A DNA stretch of 64,000 nucleotides from Penium margaritaceum (Eukaryota > Streptophyta > Zygnematophyceae > Desmidiales > Peniaceae): NCBI GenBank assembly GCA_023375785.1, contig SZWC01009484.1, positions 35,078 through 99,077 of the forward strand. Reading direction: 5' to 3'. Every line of letters starts with the position of its first letter. Within the stretch, counting starts at the first letter, position 1. A program made the position numbers and the translations under genes. This document shows, piece by piece, positions 47,360 to 58,125 of this stretch. Below the pieces are notes generated by a model, which did not search any database, was not told the DNA's origin, and saw only the letters and a list, made by a program, of their open reading frames with translations.

Positions 47360-47859
47360 GTCTCAAGAGTAAGAGATGATATATATTAACATGCAAATGA
47401 CAGGCCTTATATAGTCTCTGGTTAGTACTCCTAGTGGCTCCTCGGAGGGGCCTCACCCTAAGGCCACCCTAGACAGTGTCATCAGCTTTGATGACATGGC
47501 ACCCTCTATGACCGCCAGGTGGCGCTTGATCCACCTTGGACCGTAGAGGCTTCTAAGAAGTTTCCTTCGTCCTTTTCAGTCACAAAGAAAATTTGGTCTG
47601 GGCGGGATTCGACTCCGGACCTCTCGCTTGTGAGACGGCGCCTTCACCCACTAGGCTGTAGGAAGTTGTCCTAAGGAGCATGTACGAGGTAGACTACCAA
47701 GAGAAGACCAAGGGGAATTACTCCACAAGGATAAGCAGTGCATGCCTTGTCTCTCTCAGCCTCTCTTGCATGTCGTTCGGAGACTTGCGCTACAAGCGCA
47801 GTGCATACACAGTCTAAATCTTCCGCTGATTAGACTGGGGGTATACACAAAACATAACA
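47360..47859 (-). repeat. D2 5' LTR, part 2 (LTR start) with tRNA-like module
   Basis: Continues the LTR cut at 40320 and ends (minus-strand start) TGTTATGTTTTG at 47859. The reversed module has box A-like CAGCCTAGTGGG (47648-47659) and box B-like GGAGTCGAATCCC near 47604-47616. A TATATAAGG element (reversed) lies near 47407. Confidence 0.9.
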
Positions 47860-48621
47860 GCATCAAGATAAGCAGCTTAGGAAGCCACAAGAAATCTGGT
47901 CAGGGAAGAAGCCGAATGCTTCTCACTTGTGGATCTTTGGCTGTAGTGACTGGGTAAAGGTCCATGTAGGAGAAGGAAAAAGCAAAGTGGATGCACGCGC
48001 TTGCGGGTGAGTAACAGTCGCATACAACTCTACACACAAGGTATACAGGCTGTTGGACGGAGTGGCTGGAAAGGTCTTAAGGAGCTGAGATGTGTTTGAT
48101 GAAACGACGCTCGGTAAGGAAGAGTCAATGGATCCTAACCAGGCTCATAAATCATTTGAATGGATTGTGTTGCTTGAGTCAGGTGATCATACACCCAAGA
48201 AATTACAGACGGTGCCACTAAAGGATGGTAGTACAGGGAGAGTGGCTATGCAGGCTGATACAATGATGGACTCTGACACAGAGTCTGAATCGTTCGAGGC
48301 CTGTGAGTCAAACTCTGAGGCCGGCGGCTTTTCCTCAAGCATTGGATCATAGGCAGCGCAGAAGCAACAAAAGCAACTAAGCCTTGAAGCACCACTAGCA
48401 ATACTCTAGCGTAGTACGCGTAGAAGAAACCTCTGCCCAAGAACAATGCTGAGACTCCGGAATGGTCCGGACTCAACTGGTCATGCTTGGCTCAAGGAGA
48501 GCCTTTGATCGTAATGGAGGCTAAGAACATGCCAGATGCCGCCAAGTAGAAGGAGGTAGTGGATAGCAAACTCGCATCCACTGAAAAGAACAGAACATGG
48601 GTTTTAGTGGACAGGCCTCAA
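47860..48621 (+). pseudogene. C2 part 2: integrase-RT linker
   Basis: Resumes C2 after D2. It shows the KKPNASHLWIFG segment (near 47915) and a clean 86-codon frame 48092-48352 with an acidic Ser/Glu-rich spacer (DSDTESESFEACESNSE). Stops follow near 48350, then the start of RT (ACT...TWVLVDR). The reading is cut at 48621 by A6 and resumes at 61392. The same linker in C1 is 30562-30960. Confidence 0.85.
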
Positions 48622-49427
48622 TGTTGGATCTGGAGGAGAGAGGGAGCCTTGGAGCAGCGAGCATGTGGGACTGGAAGGACATCACTTGTGCTGAAGAATG
48701 GTTGTTCAATCACTTAAAATGATGGAGTACATATAGAGCTAGAGCTTGGGCAAGTCAGCCCTCTCACAAGCCACACCACTTAGCCATGGAGGCTAAGGCT
48801 CACACACTAGAGTCCATAATCTCACACAAGGGANNNNNNNNNNNNNNNNNNNNNNNNNNNNNNNNNNNNNNNNNNNNNNNNNNNNNNNNNNNNNNNNNNN
48901 NNNNNNNNNNNNNNNNNNNNNNNNNNNNNNNNNNNNNNNNNNNNNNNNNNNNNNNNNNNNNNNNNNNNNNNNNNNNNNNNNNNNNNNNNNNNNNNNNNNN
49001 AAAATGATGGAGTACATATAGAGCTAGAGCTTGGGCAAGTCAGCCCTCTCACAAGCCACACCACTTAGCCATGGAGGCTAAGGCTCACACACTAGAGTCC
49101 ATAATCTCACACAAGGGAAAAAATCAGCTTACTAATCAGGCTGACCACTCACACACGACCTAGAGAGCTAGAGAATACTCTCATGGCACACTCCTAGTGG
49201 TCACATAACCCACAATCCCATGGAGAATCGCCATGTGTCCATGGCTAGCACACAAGGATCTCACCGCACCTAAAAAGTAAGGAGAGGTACCTTTATCCTA
49301 GTCAGCACACTCTCACAAGGCAATCCTAAGACCAAGGACCTTTTTGGATATTTCTCCCATCAGGTCTTGACCCTGGACCTCTTGTCGTTTTCTTTTCTCA
49401 GGCTAAGGCATGGAGCCATCGCCCATG
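48622..49427 (-). repeat. A6 3' LTR with gap and truncated start
   Basis: Reverse-complement LTR. It contains 167 Ns whose flanks (48716-48833 and 49001-49118) are the same 118 bp. Without the gap and one repeat it is about 521 bp. The LTR start and the last part of RNase H are missing, joined at a shared ggt (49427-49429). Confidence 0.88.
48716..49118. other. Gap of 167 Ns inside a duplicated 118 bp flank
   Basis: The Ns occupy 48834-49000. The 118 bp before and after are the same LTR segment. The remaining LTR length fits exactly if the two are one sequence, so the gap is probably false. Confidence 0.85.
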
Positions 49428-49429
49428 GT

Positions 49430-50739
49430 GCGTGCATGGTCCTCAGGATTCTTGGCAAGTGCGATTGCGCTCTGGTTGTCGACACGAAAAGGAATTAGAA
49501 CTGCTGCACTCCCACTCATCTCTGCCATAAGATGCTAAAGCCAAACTGCTTCCTTGGCTCCAAAGCTGAGAGAGACGTACTCAGCTGCCGTGCTTGAGGT
49601 GGGCACGACCACTTGCCGCTTGCTGCACCAGCTGATGACTCCACCATTCACGAGGAACACATGTCCAGAGATGGACTTACGTTCCTCAGGGTTTGAAGCC
49701 CAATCTGCGTCTATGTAGCCTATGATGCTGTTGTCGTTGCGGTTGTAGGTGATGCCGATGTTGATGCTTCCAGCAAGGTAGTGGAAGATCTCCTTCACTG
49801 CCTTCTAGTGCTCAGCTCTGGGGTTTGCCATGTGCTGGCTCACAACGCTAACAGCCTGTGCAAGGTCCGACGTGGTTGCCACCATCAGGTACATGAGGCT
49901 GCAGACGGCGCTCTGGTACTTCTGCCGCTCACCTGCATTCGCTTCTCCATTAAAGCTCACGAGGTACCGATGCGTCTCAAGGGGCGTGCCGATGGATTTT
50001 GCCTCTGTTATGCCGAACCGCAGCAAGACGTCCTTGATCTAGCGACTCTGTTGTAGCGAGAGAGAGCGTGATTTGCGGTCACACGTGATCTGGATAGCGA
50101 GGAAGTATGACGCCTCCCCGAGATCAGACATCTGGAAGCGCTCCTGCATGGCCTCCTTGAACTCCTGCAGTGCACAGATGCTGTTGGAAAGGAGGAGCAT
50201 GTCATCCACATAGACAATGATGATTAAGATCTCATGCTCATGCTGCCAGGGATACACGCTGTAGTCACACTTGTTGCGCTCAAACCCCATGCACTGCAAC
50301 GCCGCATCCAACTTCTTGTTCCAAGCACACGACGCTGGCTTGAGGCCGTACAGCGACTATTGCAGCTTGCAAACCAGGTGCTCGTGGCCATCCATGACGA
50401 ACCCCTCTGGCTGCTCCATGTAGATCGCCTCCTCCAAGTCACCATTCAAGAATGCCGTCTTGACATCCATGTGGTGAACCTCAAAGTCCTCAGCTGATGC
50501 ATAAGAGAGGAGCGTGCGCACAGAGGCAAACTTAACAACTGGAGAAAACGTTTCTGTGTAGTCGATGCCCTTTTGCGGCGAGTAGCCCTTGGCGACCAAC
50601 CTCGCCTTGTACTTTTCCAGGTTACCATCTGCTCCCCGCTTCTTCTTGACTACCCACTTGCACTTGATCACCTTACGTCGAGGTGGATGCTCAGTCAGTT
50701 CCCATGTACCGTTGTCCAGCTGCGACTGTATCTCCTGCT
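49430..50739 (-). pseudogene. A6 RT and RNase H
   Basis: Minus strand. RT begins near 50671 (KCKWVVKKKRGADG), has one stop at about 50357 (TAG for CAG) and keeps YVDD at 50212-50201. RNase H (from about 49970) keeps YIDADWASNP, TAAEYVSLS and VDNQSAIALAKN, with stops near 50041, 49807 and 49535. It lacks the last ~60 residues. It adjoins the LTR remnant on the left and A7 on the right. Confidence 0.9.
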
Positions 50740-51477
50740 TGTTGGGAAAGGAGCCATCCGGCTCAGTTTCAGGTCCATAGGAGCAAGTTCCAGGAAAGTA
50801 CTAGATGCCTCCTCCGATCGTCAATTCAACTTCACCATTGGGAAGATCAGGTGGCAAAATGTCTACGGTCCAAGTTTGAGGTGGATCCAACGGTCGGATT
50901 GGGAGATATGAATTTTCGTAGTTTCCGGGGTCATCGACCGTCAATATCCGGGTGACCATGGGTGATGGCTCCATGCCTTAGCCTGAGAAAAGAAAATGGC
51001 AAGAGGTCCTGGGTCAAGACCTGATGGGAGAAATATCCAAAAAGGTCCTTGGTCTTAGGATTGCCTTGTCAGAGTGTGTTGACTAGAATAAAAGTACCTC
51101 TCCTTACTTTTTAGAAGAGGTGAGATCCTTGTGTGCTAGCCATGGACACATGGCGATTATCCATGGGTTTGTGGGTTATGTGACCACTAAGAGTATGCCA
51201 TGAGAGCATTCTCTAGCTCTATAGGTCGTGTGTGATTGGTCAGCCTGATTGCTAGGCTGATACCCTCCCTTGTGTGAGATTATGGACTCTAGTGTGTGAG
51301 CCTTAGCCTCCATGACTAAGTGGTGTGGCTTGTGAGTGGGCTGACTTGCCCAAGCTCTACCTCTATATGTACTCCATCATTTTGAGTGATTGTACAACCA
51401 TTCTTGAGCACAAGTGATGCCCTTCCAATCACACATGCTCGCTGCTCCAAGGCTCCCTCTCTCCTCAAGTTCCAACA
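50740..51477 (+). repeat. A7 5' LTR
   Basis: 738 bp, TGTTGGGAAAGG to TTCCAACA. Confidence 0.96.
51363..51370 (+). promoter_or_regulatory. TATA-like site in family A LTR
   Basis: CTATATGT, in the last 120 bp of the LTR and repeated in most A copies. It is the best candidate TATA box, but it is weak and its position is not proof. Confidence 0.35.
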
Positions 51478-51479
51478 TT

Positions 51480-51493
51480 TGGTATCAGAGCCA
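51480..51493 (+). other. A7 primer binding site
   Basis: TGGTATCAGAGCCA, matching the initiator tRNA-Met 3' end complement, two bases after the LTR. Confidence 0.94.
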
Positions 51494-52123
51494 AGTTCTG
51501 CCACTTCGAGCGAGCACAGGCCGTCACTTTGAGAGTGACGGGTTGGGGTAAGATCTTCACCAGATTTGACAATCAACCACAAGATCTTCAAGTTCAAGAG
51601 ACAAGCTTTCCAACGAACCCAAGGTCATGAAGATCCAACTGTCGGATGGAGAGTTATGCTCAAAACGAGGTCGGCCAGGGATACACTCTTCTCTATTAGT
51701 AAGACCGTCGCCTTGTGATGACCATAACTCTCTTGTTTCTTTGTCAGATTTTATTGTGGCACATGCGAATTGTAGTATTTTTCCTAAGCTTTCCATTGGT
51801 GCAGAAATATTTGCATTCCTTTGACTCGTTTGGGAGAAACACCGTTTACAAGCTGGCTGGTCTGAGTTGGAGTAGGAGCAGAAGCATACCCTGTTTTCAA
51901 GAGGGTATATCGTTTGAAATCCCCTGTTGATGGCCTTGTTTTATGGGTCGATCTGAAAGGGTTTGAGCTGAATTTTCTTGTGGTGGGCTCAGTTTTCCGA
52001 AATTCCCAGTCTGCTGGCATCTACAGTCCATTGTCTATCAGATAGACTTCTGGCAGAAGCAGCAGCAAAAGCAAGGGTAGCGCCGCCATCCAAGGGCAGC
52101 GCTGAGCATCACCAAGGCTCAAA

Positions 52124-53045
52124 ATGGCAGCAGCTGGCGTTGTAACAGCAGCCGAGCCTTTGGAGAGGCTGGAGGGACGCTTGAACTTCACGTTTTGGAA
52201 GATCCGTACCCGTCTCCTTTTGGAGGAGAGGGGCTTGTGGGAGGTGGTGAGCCAGCGCCAGTTCCACAGGCAAAAGGCATCATCGCAGCGCACGTGGTGG
52301 CGGGGAAGACGTCGCAAAAGGGTGCAGGTGATGCGGGTCCTTCTGCAGCTATACCAGCGACGTATGAGGAATGGAAGAAGAAGGACACGCAGGCCTACAC
52401 GTTGCTTGTTAACACCATCTCCAACCTGCATCTTCAGTACGTGAGTGATAAGGCTACTGCAAAGGAGGGGTGGGACACGTTGTGCAAGAAGTATGAGAGC
52501 AAGGATCCTACATTCCTTATGCTTTTGGAGGAAAAGATGATGGCGCTGAAAATGCAGGGTGGTGAAGGGATGGAGGCGTATCTGGACAAGGCAAAGGAGC
52601 TGGTGAAGCAACTGAGAGGGACCGGCAACCCTGTGGAAAAGACGCGCTTCATCCTCCTCATGCTGAGGGGACTCCCAACCAGCTACGACACGGTGCGAGA
52701 GACGCTGGAGTGCCAGCCAACTCTCGACCTCCACTTCATCTGCACACACCTGATGCAGGTGGAATTGCGTCGCAATGAAGCAAAGCACAATGGCAGCAGC
52801 AGTAGTGAAGCAGCTTTCATGGCCATGGCCTCACGCAACCAGCAGCAGCAGCAGTCCAGGCAGGAGAGAGGCAGGAAGAAGGGCAAGTGCCACTATTGCC
52901 AGAAAGAGGGGCACTACAAGAAAGAGTGCTTCAAGTTCAAGAGGGACCAGAAGGAGCAGCAGCAGCAGCAGCAACAAAAGCAGCAATCTCCACAGGAACA
53001 GCAGCAGCAGTTACAGCAACGCCAACAGCAGCAGCAGCATCAGAA
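52124..53045 (+). pseudogene. A7 gag (one frameshift)
   Basis: ATG at 52124 (MAAAGVVTAAEPLERL). A ~10 bp loss near 52255, where A2 reads GAGCGGCGACGAGCC, shifts the frame. From 52195 a single frame of 367 codons then runs through capsid, the intact knuckle CHYCQKEGHYKKEC (about 52900-52940), a glutamine tract and into protease. It is the longest uninterrupted frame in the window. Confidence 0.92.
52957..53042 (+). repeat. CAG-rich glutamine tract
   Basis: CAG/CAA repeats between the knuckle and protease. The equivalent tract differs in length in A2, A3, A5 and A6 (minus strand, about 59885-59985), as expected for slippage-prone triplets. Confidence 0.85.
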
Positions 53046-54006
53046 CGAGACTGGCGTGCGCCATTTTGGCAACATGAACGTTGCCAAGGAGGTGCGGGAC
53101 CACCTCTTCATGGTGAAGTCTGACATGTCGCAAAAGGAAAAGGCGGATCTGGCGTGGTACAAGTACTCGGGGTGTACCAAGAGTCTGATGCACCACACGG
53201 AGTGGTTCACACAGCTGCTCTCCATTCCCCCCCGTCGGATTGCTTTGGGTGATGATCGGGTTGTGTATACTGAGGGGATTGGGATTGTGGAGATGTGATT
53301 GGAGACCCTACGTGGCATAGAAGTGGGAGTTTTCCATGGCGTGCTGTTTGTACGTGATGCTGCGTTCAACCTTCTCTCAGTGTCCTCTCTCACCGACACA
53401 GGACTACGCGTTGTTTTTGATAATGATTATGGCTACATCCTCAAAAAGGAAACAGGAGAGGAGTTGGCCAAGTCGGTGAAGGAGGGCGACATGTACTGCC
53501 TACTGGGGGCGACCAAGATCCCGCGTGAGCAGAGTCTTGCAGCAGTGGTGCAGGCAATAGGTGGTGAGATATTGCATGCACGTTACGGCCACATGGGCAT
53601 GCGCACCTTGCAACAGCTTCAAGCGAAGCAAATGGTGTGTGACCTTCCTACCATCTCTAACTTTGAGCTGCAGTTATGCATCGGCTGTTTGGAGGGGAAG
53701 CAGCACCGCGAGACGTTCTCCGGAGCAGGGGAGCGTGCAAAAGAAGTGTTAGAGCTGGTCCACACGGTCTTGTGTGGACCGATGCAGACCCAGAGCTTTG
53801 GAGGCTCTAGGTACTTTCTCACCTTCATTGATGATTTCAGCCGTTACACTGCTGTGTACTTCCTTTCCTCCAAGGACCAGTGCTTTGACAAGTTCAAGGA
53901 GTTCAAGGCCATGGTGGAGAACCAGACTGGCAAGAAGATCAAGGCGCTGCGCAACGATCGCGGTAGAGAATACCTAAGCAAGGAGTTCCAGGACTACATC
54001 GCAGCA
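53046..54006 (+). pseudogene. A7 protease and integrase N-terminal half
   Basis: The protease segment reads WYKYSGCTKS: the catalytic Asp of Asp-Ser-Gly is Tyr (53164-53166). A TGA at 53296-53298 replaces Trp. The frame then runs open from 53299 through the integrase zinc region (HARYGHMGMR ... CIGCLEGKQH) and the core. The first core Asp is changed to Val (HTVLCGPM), while NDRGREY keeps the second. The N at 54007 and the duplicated 231 bp follow. Confidence 0.9.
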
Positions 54007-54238
54007 NGGACCGATGCAGACCCAGAGCTTTGGAGGCTCTAGGTACTTTCTCACCTTCATTGATGATTTCAGCCGTTACACTGCTGTGTACTTCCTTTCC
54101 TCCAAGGACCAGTGCTTTGACAAGTTCAAGGAGTTCAAGGCCATGGTGGAGAACCAGACTGGCAAGAAGATCAAGGCGCTGCGCAACGATCGCGGTAGAG
54201 AATACCTAAGCAAGGAGTTCCAGGACTACATCGCAGCA
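53776..54238. other. Probable assembly artefact: 231 bp exact repeat around N (54007)
   Basis: 53776-54006 and 54008-54238 are identical as read by eye, and the coding sequence is collinear with A6 only if one is removed. Confidence 0.88.
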
Positions 54239-55165
54239 GCTGGAATCAAGGCGCAGCGTACCGCGCCGTACTCGCCGCAGCAGAACGGGATAGCAGAACG
54301 CGCCAACCGTACCATTCTGGAGTCGGCACGCTCCATGCTGCACGCGGCCCGGCTGACCTACGACTTCGGGGCTGAAGCTGTGAGCACTGAGGTCTACATC
54401 AAGAACCGCAGTCCAAGCAAGGCCCTGGAGCAGATGACACCGTACGAGGCGTGGTTCAACAAGAAGCCGAGCGTGGGTCATCTTCACGCGTTAGGCAGCT
54501 TGGCGCACATGCATGTGCCAAAGGAGAAGCCGCAAAAGTGGGATGCAAAGAGTGCGCAGATGCTGATGATTGGCTACGACATGGCAAGCAAGGCGTATTG
54601 CCTCTACAAGAGGGATACAGATCACGTCATCATCTCCAGGGATGTCATCTTCAACGAGAGCAACGTCATCGGCACCAACATCGTGTGTGAAGAGGTAGCA
54701 GAACCAGGAGCTGACGAGACAGTGGGAGCAGAAATTCTTCCTCATCAAGTTTCTCCCGATTCTTCCTCTACTGTGACAGTGGGAGAATCACTCTACTCTC
54801 CCATGTCTGATGTTGCAGATAAAGTAGTCTCATCGACAGAAGCAGAGGAGGGAGATATAGCACCACCTGCAACAGCAGTTGTGCGAGCAGCACCGCGCCA
54901 GTCGCCCGCTAACGCTCAAGCACGAGGTCGCAGGTACCCTCTTTGGGTGCGTTACAAACCTGGTGAGCGCGGCCATTTCTGGATGCTACAGAAACCAAAA
55001 CAGATGAACGTCATAGTTGCAGCAGATTCAGATGAGCGAACGTCATACAAGGAGGCCATGGCTGCACGGGATGCAGCAGATTGGGCGCAAGCCGTGCAGT
55101 AGGAGATATAGTCGCAGCTGGACAACGACACGTGGGAGCTCACTGAGCGTCCACCAGGACGTAAG
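54239..55165 (+). pseudogene. A7 integrase C-terminal half and linker
   Basis: Open from 54014 to 55102, with Glu of the triad in NGIAERANRT, then YEAWFNKKPSVGHL and IGYDMASKAY, a Glu/Ala/Pro-rich spacer and the YKPGERGHFWM segment. It stops at 55100-55102 (TAG for CAG) with two more stops shortly after. The RT start is cut at 55165 by the hAT element. Confidence 0.9.
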
Positions 55166-55189
55166 TAAGGGTGTTCACCAAAAGCTGAG

Positions 55190-55277
55190 ACTCGCGAGTT
55201 AGACTCGCGAGTCCAAGTCCACACCCAGACTCGTGAGTCCGAGCCCAGGGTCCTAGACTCGACTCGGACTCGAGAGT
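55190..55277. repeat. Left subterminal palindrome cluster of hAT element
   Basis: Four units at 55190, 55203, 55229 and 55268. The first two are perfect ACTCGCGAGT and the others have a change in the central bases (CGTG, CGAG). They are plausible transposase-binding sites by analogy with other hAT elements. Confidence 0.85.
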
Positions 55278-55480
55278 CCAAGACGAGCTCTCATGAAAGT
55301 ATGGAGGGGGCAAAATATTGTAGTCACAGTGCTAAAACACAAGAAAAATTACTGAATGGACTCATTTCATGCATGTATATGCATGCTTGATGACATGAGG
55401 AACAAAAAATGTGAATAGGAGAGAAGAAATGGCTATTTGGTTGTCTGTTCTTCCACAGACTCATGCGTTTTTTTCACCGC

Positions 55481-55607
55481 ACTCGGGAGTCTGAGTGCCT
55501 TGGACTCGCGAGTCCGTGGACTCACGAGTCTAAGCCAAGACTCGCGAGTCCGAGTCTAGACCCTGACTCGGACTCGCGAGTCCGAGTCTCGGTCCAGACT
55601 CGAGAGT
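55481..55607. repeat. Right subterminal palindrome cluster of hAT element
   Basis: Six units at 55481, 55504, 55520, 55540, 55572 and 55598. Three are perfect ACTCGCGAGT; the rest vary only in the central four bases. Confidence 0.85.
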
Positions 55608-55628
55608 CTGGACTCGTGTACACCCTTA

Positions 55629-57048
55629 GACGTAAGGTGATCAAGTGCAAGTGGGTCTTCAAGAAGAAGCGGGGAGCAGATGGTAACCTGGAAAAGTACA
55701 AGGCGAGGCTGGTCACCAAGGGCTACTCGCAGCAGGAGGGCATCAACTACACAGAAACTTTTGCCCCTGTTGCAAACTTTGCCCCTGTGCGCACGCTCCT
55801 CTCTTATGCAGTAGCTGAGGACTTCGAGGTTCACCACATGGATGTCAAGACGACATTCTTGAATGGTGACTTGGAGGAGGAGATGTACATGGAGCAGCCG
55901 GAGGGGTTTGTCATGGATGGCCAAGAGTACCTTGTCTTCAAGCTGCAGAAGTCGCTGTACGACCTCAAGCAAGCGTCGCGTGCTTGGAACAAGAAGTTGG
56001 ATACGGCGTTGCAGTGCATGGGGTTTGAGCGCGGCGAGTGTGAATACAACGTGTATCGTTGGCAGTATGAGCATGAGATCCTCATCATCATTGTTTATGT
56101 GGATGACATGCTCCTCCTTTCCAACAGCATGTCTGCACTGCAGGAGTTCAAGGAAGCCATGCAGGAGCGCTTTCAGATGTCTGATCTCGGGGAGGCTTCA
56201 TACTTCCTCGGTATCCAGATCACGCCTGACCGCAAGTCACGCTCTCTCTTGTTGCAGCAGGGCCGCTACATCAAGGATGTTTTGTAGCGGTTAGGCATGG
56301 CAGAGGCAAAATCCATCGGTACGCCGCTGGAGACGCGGTAGTACCTCGTGAGCTTCAATGGAGAAGCAAATGCAGCTGAGCTGTAGAAGTACCAGAGCGC
56401 CGTCGGCAGTCTCATGTACCTGATGGTGGCAACGAGGCAGGACCTCGCACACACTGTGAGCGCTGTGAGCCAGTACATGGCTAATCCCGGACCGGAGCAC
56501 CAGAAGGCACTGAAGCGGATCTTGCGCTACCTTGCTGGAACCATCAACATCGGCATCACCTACAACGACAATGACAACAGCATCATTTGCTACACAGATG
56601 CAGATTGGGGTTCAAACCCCGAGGACCGTAAGTCCATCTCTGGACATGTGTTCCTCATGAATGGTGGAGCCATCAGCTGGTGCAGCAAGGGGCAGGTGGT
56701 CGTGGCCACCTCGAGTACAGAAGCTCAGTACGTATCCCTCAGCTTTGGAGCTAAGGTTGCAGTTTGGCTCCAATGTCCCATGGCAAAGATGAATGGGAGT
56801 GCAGCAGTTCCAGTTCATGTGCGCGTCGACAACGAGAGCTCAATCGCACTCGCCAAGAATCCTAAGCACCATGCACGCACCAAGCACATTGACATCGCAT
56901 ATCATTTCATCAGGCACATGGTGTAGGAGGGTGTTATCAAGCTGGAGTTTACTCCAACGAGCAAGCAGGTTGCTAATGTCTGCACCAAGCCAGTGACCCG
57001 TGAGAAGCAGCAGTTCTGCATGAAGGCATGTGGACTCAGCCCACTCTG
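55629..57048 (+). pseudogene. A7 RT and RNase H
   Basis: Resumes after the hAT element. RT is open to 56287 with KSLYDLKQASRAW and YVDD at 56096-56107. Stops fall at 56285-56287, 56339 and 56384. RNase H is open 56414-56926 (YTDADWGSNP, TEAQYVSLS, VDNESSIALAKN), with a TAG for CAG at 56924, and the frame ends with ...CGLSPL at 57048. Confidence 0.92.
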
Positions 57049-57055
57049 ACTGCGG

Positions 57056-57068
57056 CAAAGTGGGAGAT
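57056..57068 (+). other. A7 polypurine tract
   Basis: AAAGTGGGAGATT, directly before the 3' LTR. Confidence 0.75.
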
Positions 57069-58125
57069 TGTTGGGAAAGGAGCCATCCGGCTTAGTTCAG
57101 GTCCAGAGGAGCAAGTTCCATGAAAGTACCGGATGCCTGCTCCGATCATCAATCCAACTTCACCAATGGAAAGATCAGGTGGCAAAACGTCTACGGTCCA
57201 AGTTTGAGGCCGATCCAACAGTCGGGTTGGGAGATATGAATTTTCGTAGTTTCCGGGGTCATCGACCGTCGATATCCGGGTGACCATCGGCGATGGCTCC
57301 ATGCCTTGGCCTGAGAAAAGAAAAAGGCAAGAGGTCCAGGGTCAAGAACTGATGGGAGAAATATCCAAAAAGGTCCTTGGTCTTATGATTACCTTGTCAG
57401 AGTGTGCTGACTAGGATAAAAGCACCTCTCCTTACGTTTTGGTGAGGTGAGATCCTTGTATGCTAGCCATGGACACATGGCGATTCTCCATGGGTTTGTG
57501 GGTTATGTGACCACTAGGAGTGTGCCATGAGAGCATTCTCTAGCTCTCTAGGTCGTGTGTGAGTGGTTAGCCTGATTGCTAGGCTGATTTCCTCCCTTGT
57601 GTGAGATTATGGACTCTAGTGTGTGAGCTTTTATTTCAATGGCTAAGTGGTGTGGCTTGTGAGAGGGCTGACTTGCCCAAGCTCTAGCTCTATATGTACT
57701 CCATCATTTTGAGTGATTGAACAACCATTCTTCAGCACAAGTGATGCCCTTCCAATCACACATGCTNGTGAGATCCTTGTATGCTAGCCATGGACACATG
57801 GCGATTCTCCATGGGTTTGTGGGTTATGTGACCACTAGGAGTGTGCCATGAGAGCATTCTCTAGCTCTCTAGGTCGTGTGTGAGTGGTTAGCCTGATTGC
57901 TAGGCTGATTTCCTCCCTTGTGTGAGATTATGGACTCTAGTGTGTGAGCTTTTATTTCAATGGCTAAGTGGTGTGGCTTGTGAGAGGGCTGACTTGCCCA
58001 AGCTCTAGCTCTATATGTACTCCATCATTTTGAGTGATTGTACAACCATTCTTCAGCACAAGTAATGCCCTTCCAATCACACATGCTCGCTGCTCCAAGG
58101 CTCCCTGTCTCCTCAAGTTCCAACA
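57069..58125 (+). repeat. A7 3' LTR with false internal duplication
   Basis: 1057 bp as shown. 57447-57766 is repeated at 57768-58087 across an N at 57767, with two differences. Removing one copy gives 736 bp. It ends TTCCAACA. Confidence 0.94.
57447..58087. other. Probable assembly artefact: 320 bp repeat around N (57767)
   Basis: Two near-identical copies separated by one N. The differences (gattgaac/gattgtac and gtgatg/gtaatg) could be allelic or read errors. Confidence 0.85.

Larger units (their letters stand above)
34728..47859 (-). mobile_element. D2: full-length Copia element, minus strand, split by B2
   Basis: The 3' LTR is at the left (34728-35335), then RNase H, RT, integrase and gag run right to left. 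The 5' LTR is split by B2 (40169-40320 and 47360-47859). D2 inserted into C2, whose integrase-linker resumes at 47860 with perhaps 80 bp missing. I could not find a convincing target duplication for D2. Without B2, D2 is about 6.1 kb. Confidence 0.9.
55166..55628. mobile_element. Non-autonomous hAT-type DNA transposon (MITE-like)
   Basis: 463 bp with terminal inverted repeats TAAGGGTGTTCAC and TAAGGGTGTACAC (12 of 13 match). It is flanked by perfect 8 bp duplications GACGTAAG (55158-55165 and 55629-55636). An 8 bp duplication and YARNG-type termini are hallmarks of the hAT superfamily. Both subterminal regions carry repeated ACTCGCGAGT palindromes; the middle (about 55283-55480) is AT-rich and has no coding frame. 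There is no transposase, so it would need one supplied in trans. It interrupts A7 reverse transcriptase, making it the youngest event of the nest. Confidence 0.92.
50740..58125 (+). mobile_element. A7: full-length Copia element carrying a hAT insertion
   Basis: LTRs, primer site, gag, all pol domains and polypurine tract are present. It inserted into A6 with perfect target duplications ctgct (50735-50739 and 58126-58130). The apparent length of 7386 bp includes two artefactual duplications (about 232 and 321 bp) and a 463 bp hAT insertion plus its 8 bp duplication. The LTRs differ at about 50 positions by eye (about 7%). Confidence 0.96.

Noticed and set aside
53299-55102. Tandem double integrase core in A7
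   Set aside because: The second copy is an exact 231 bp repeat across a single N. Collinearity with A6 shows it is an assembly artefact.
55463-56287. A 274-codon fusion protein of hAT end and reverse transcriptase
   Set aside because: The frame happens to stay open across the right end of the hAT element. It starts inside non-coding transposon DNA, and the 471 bp total insert keeps the frame by chance.
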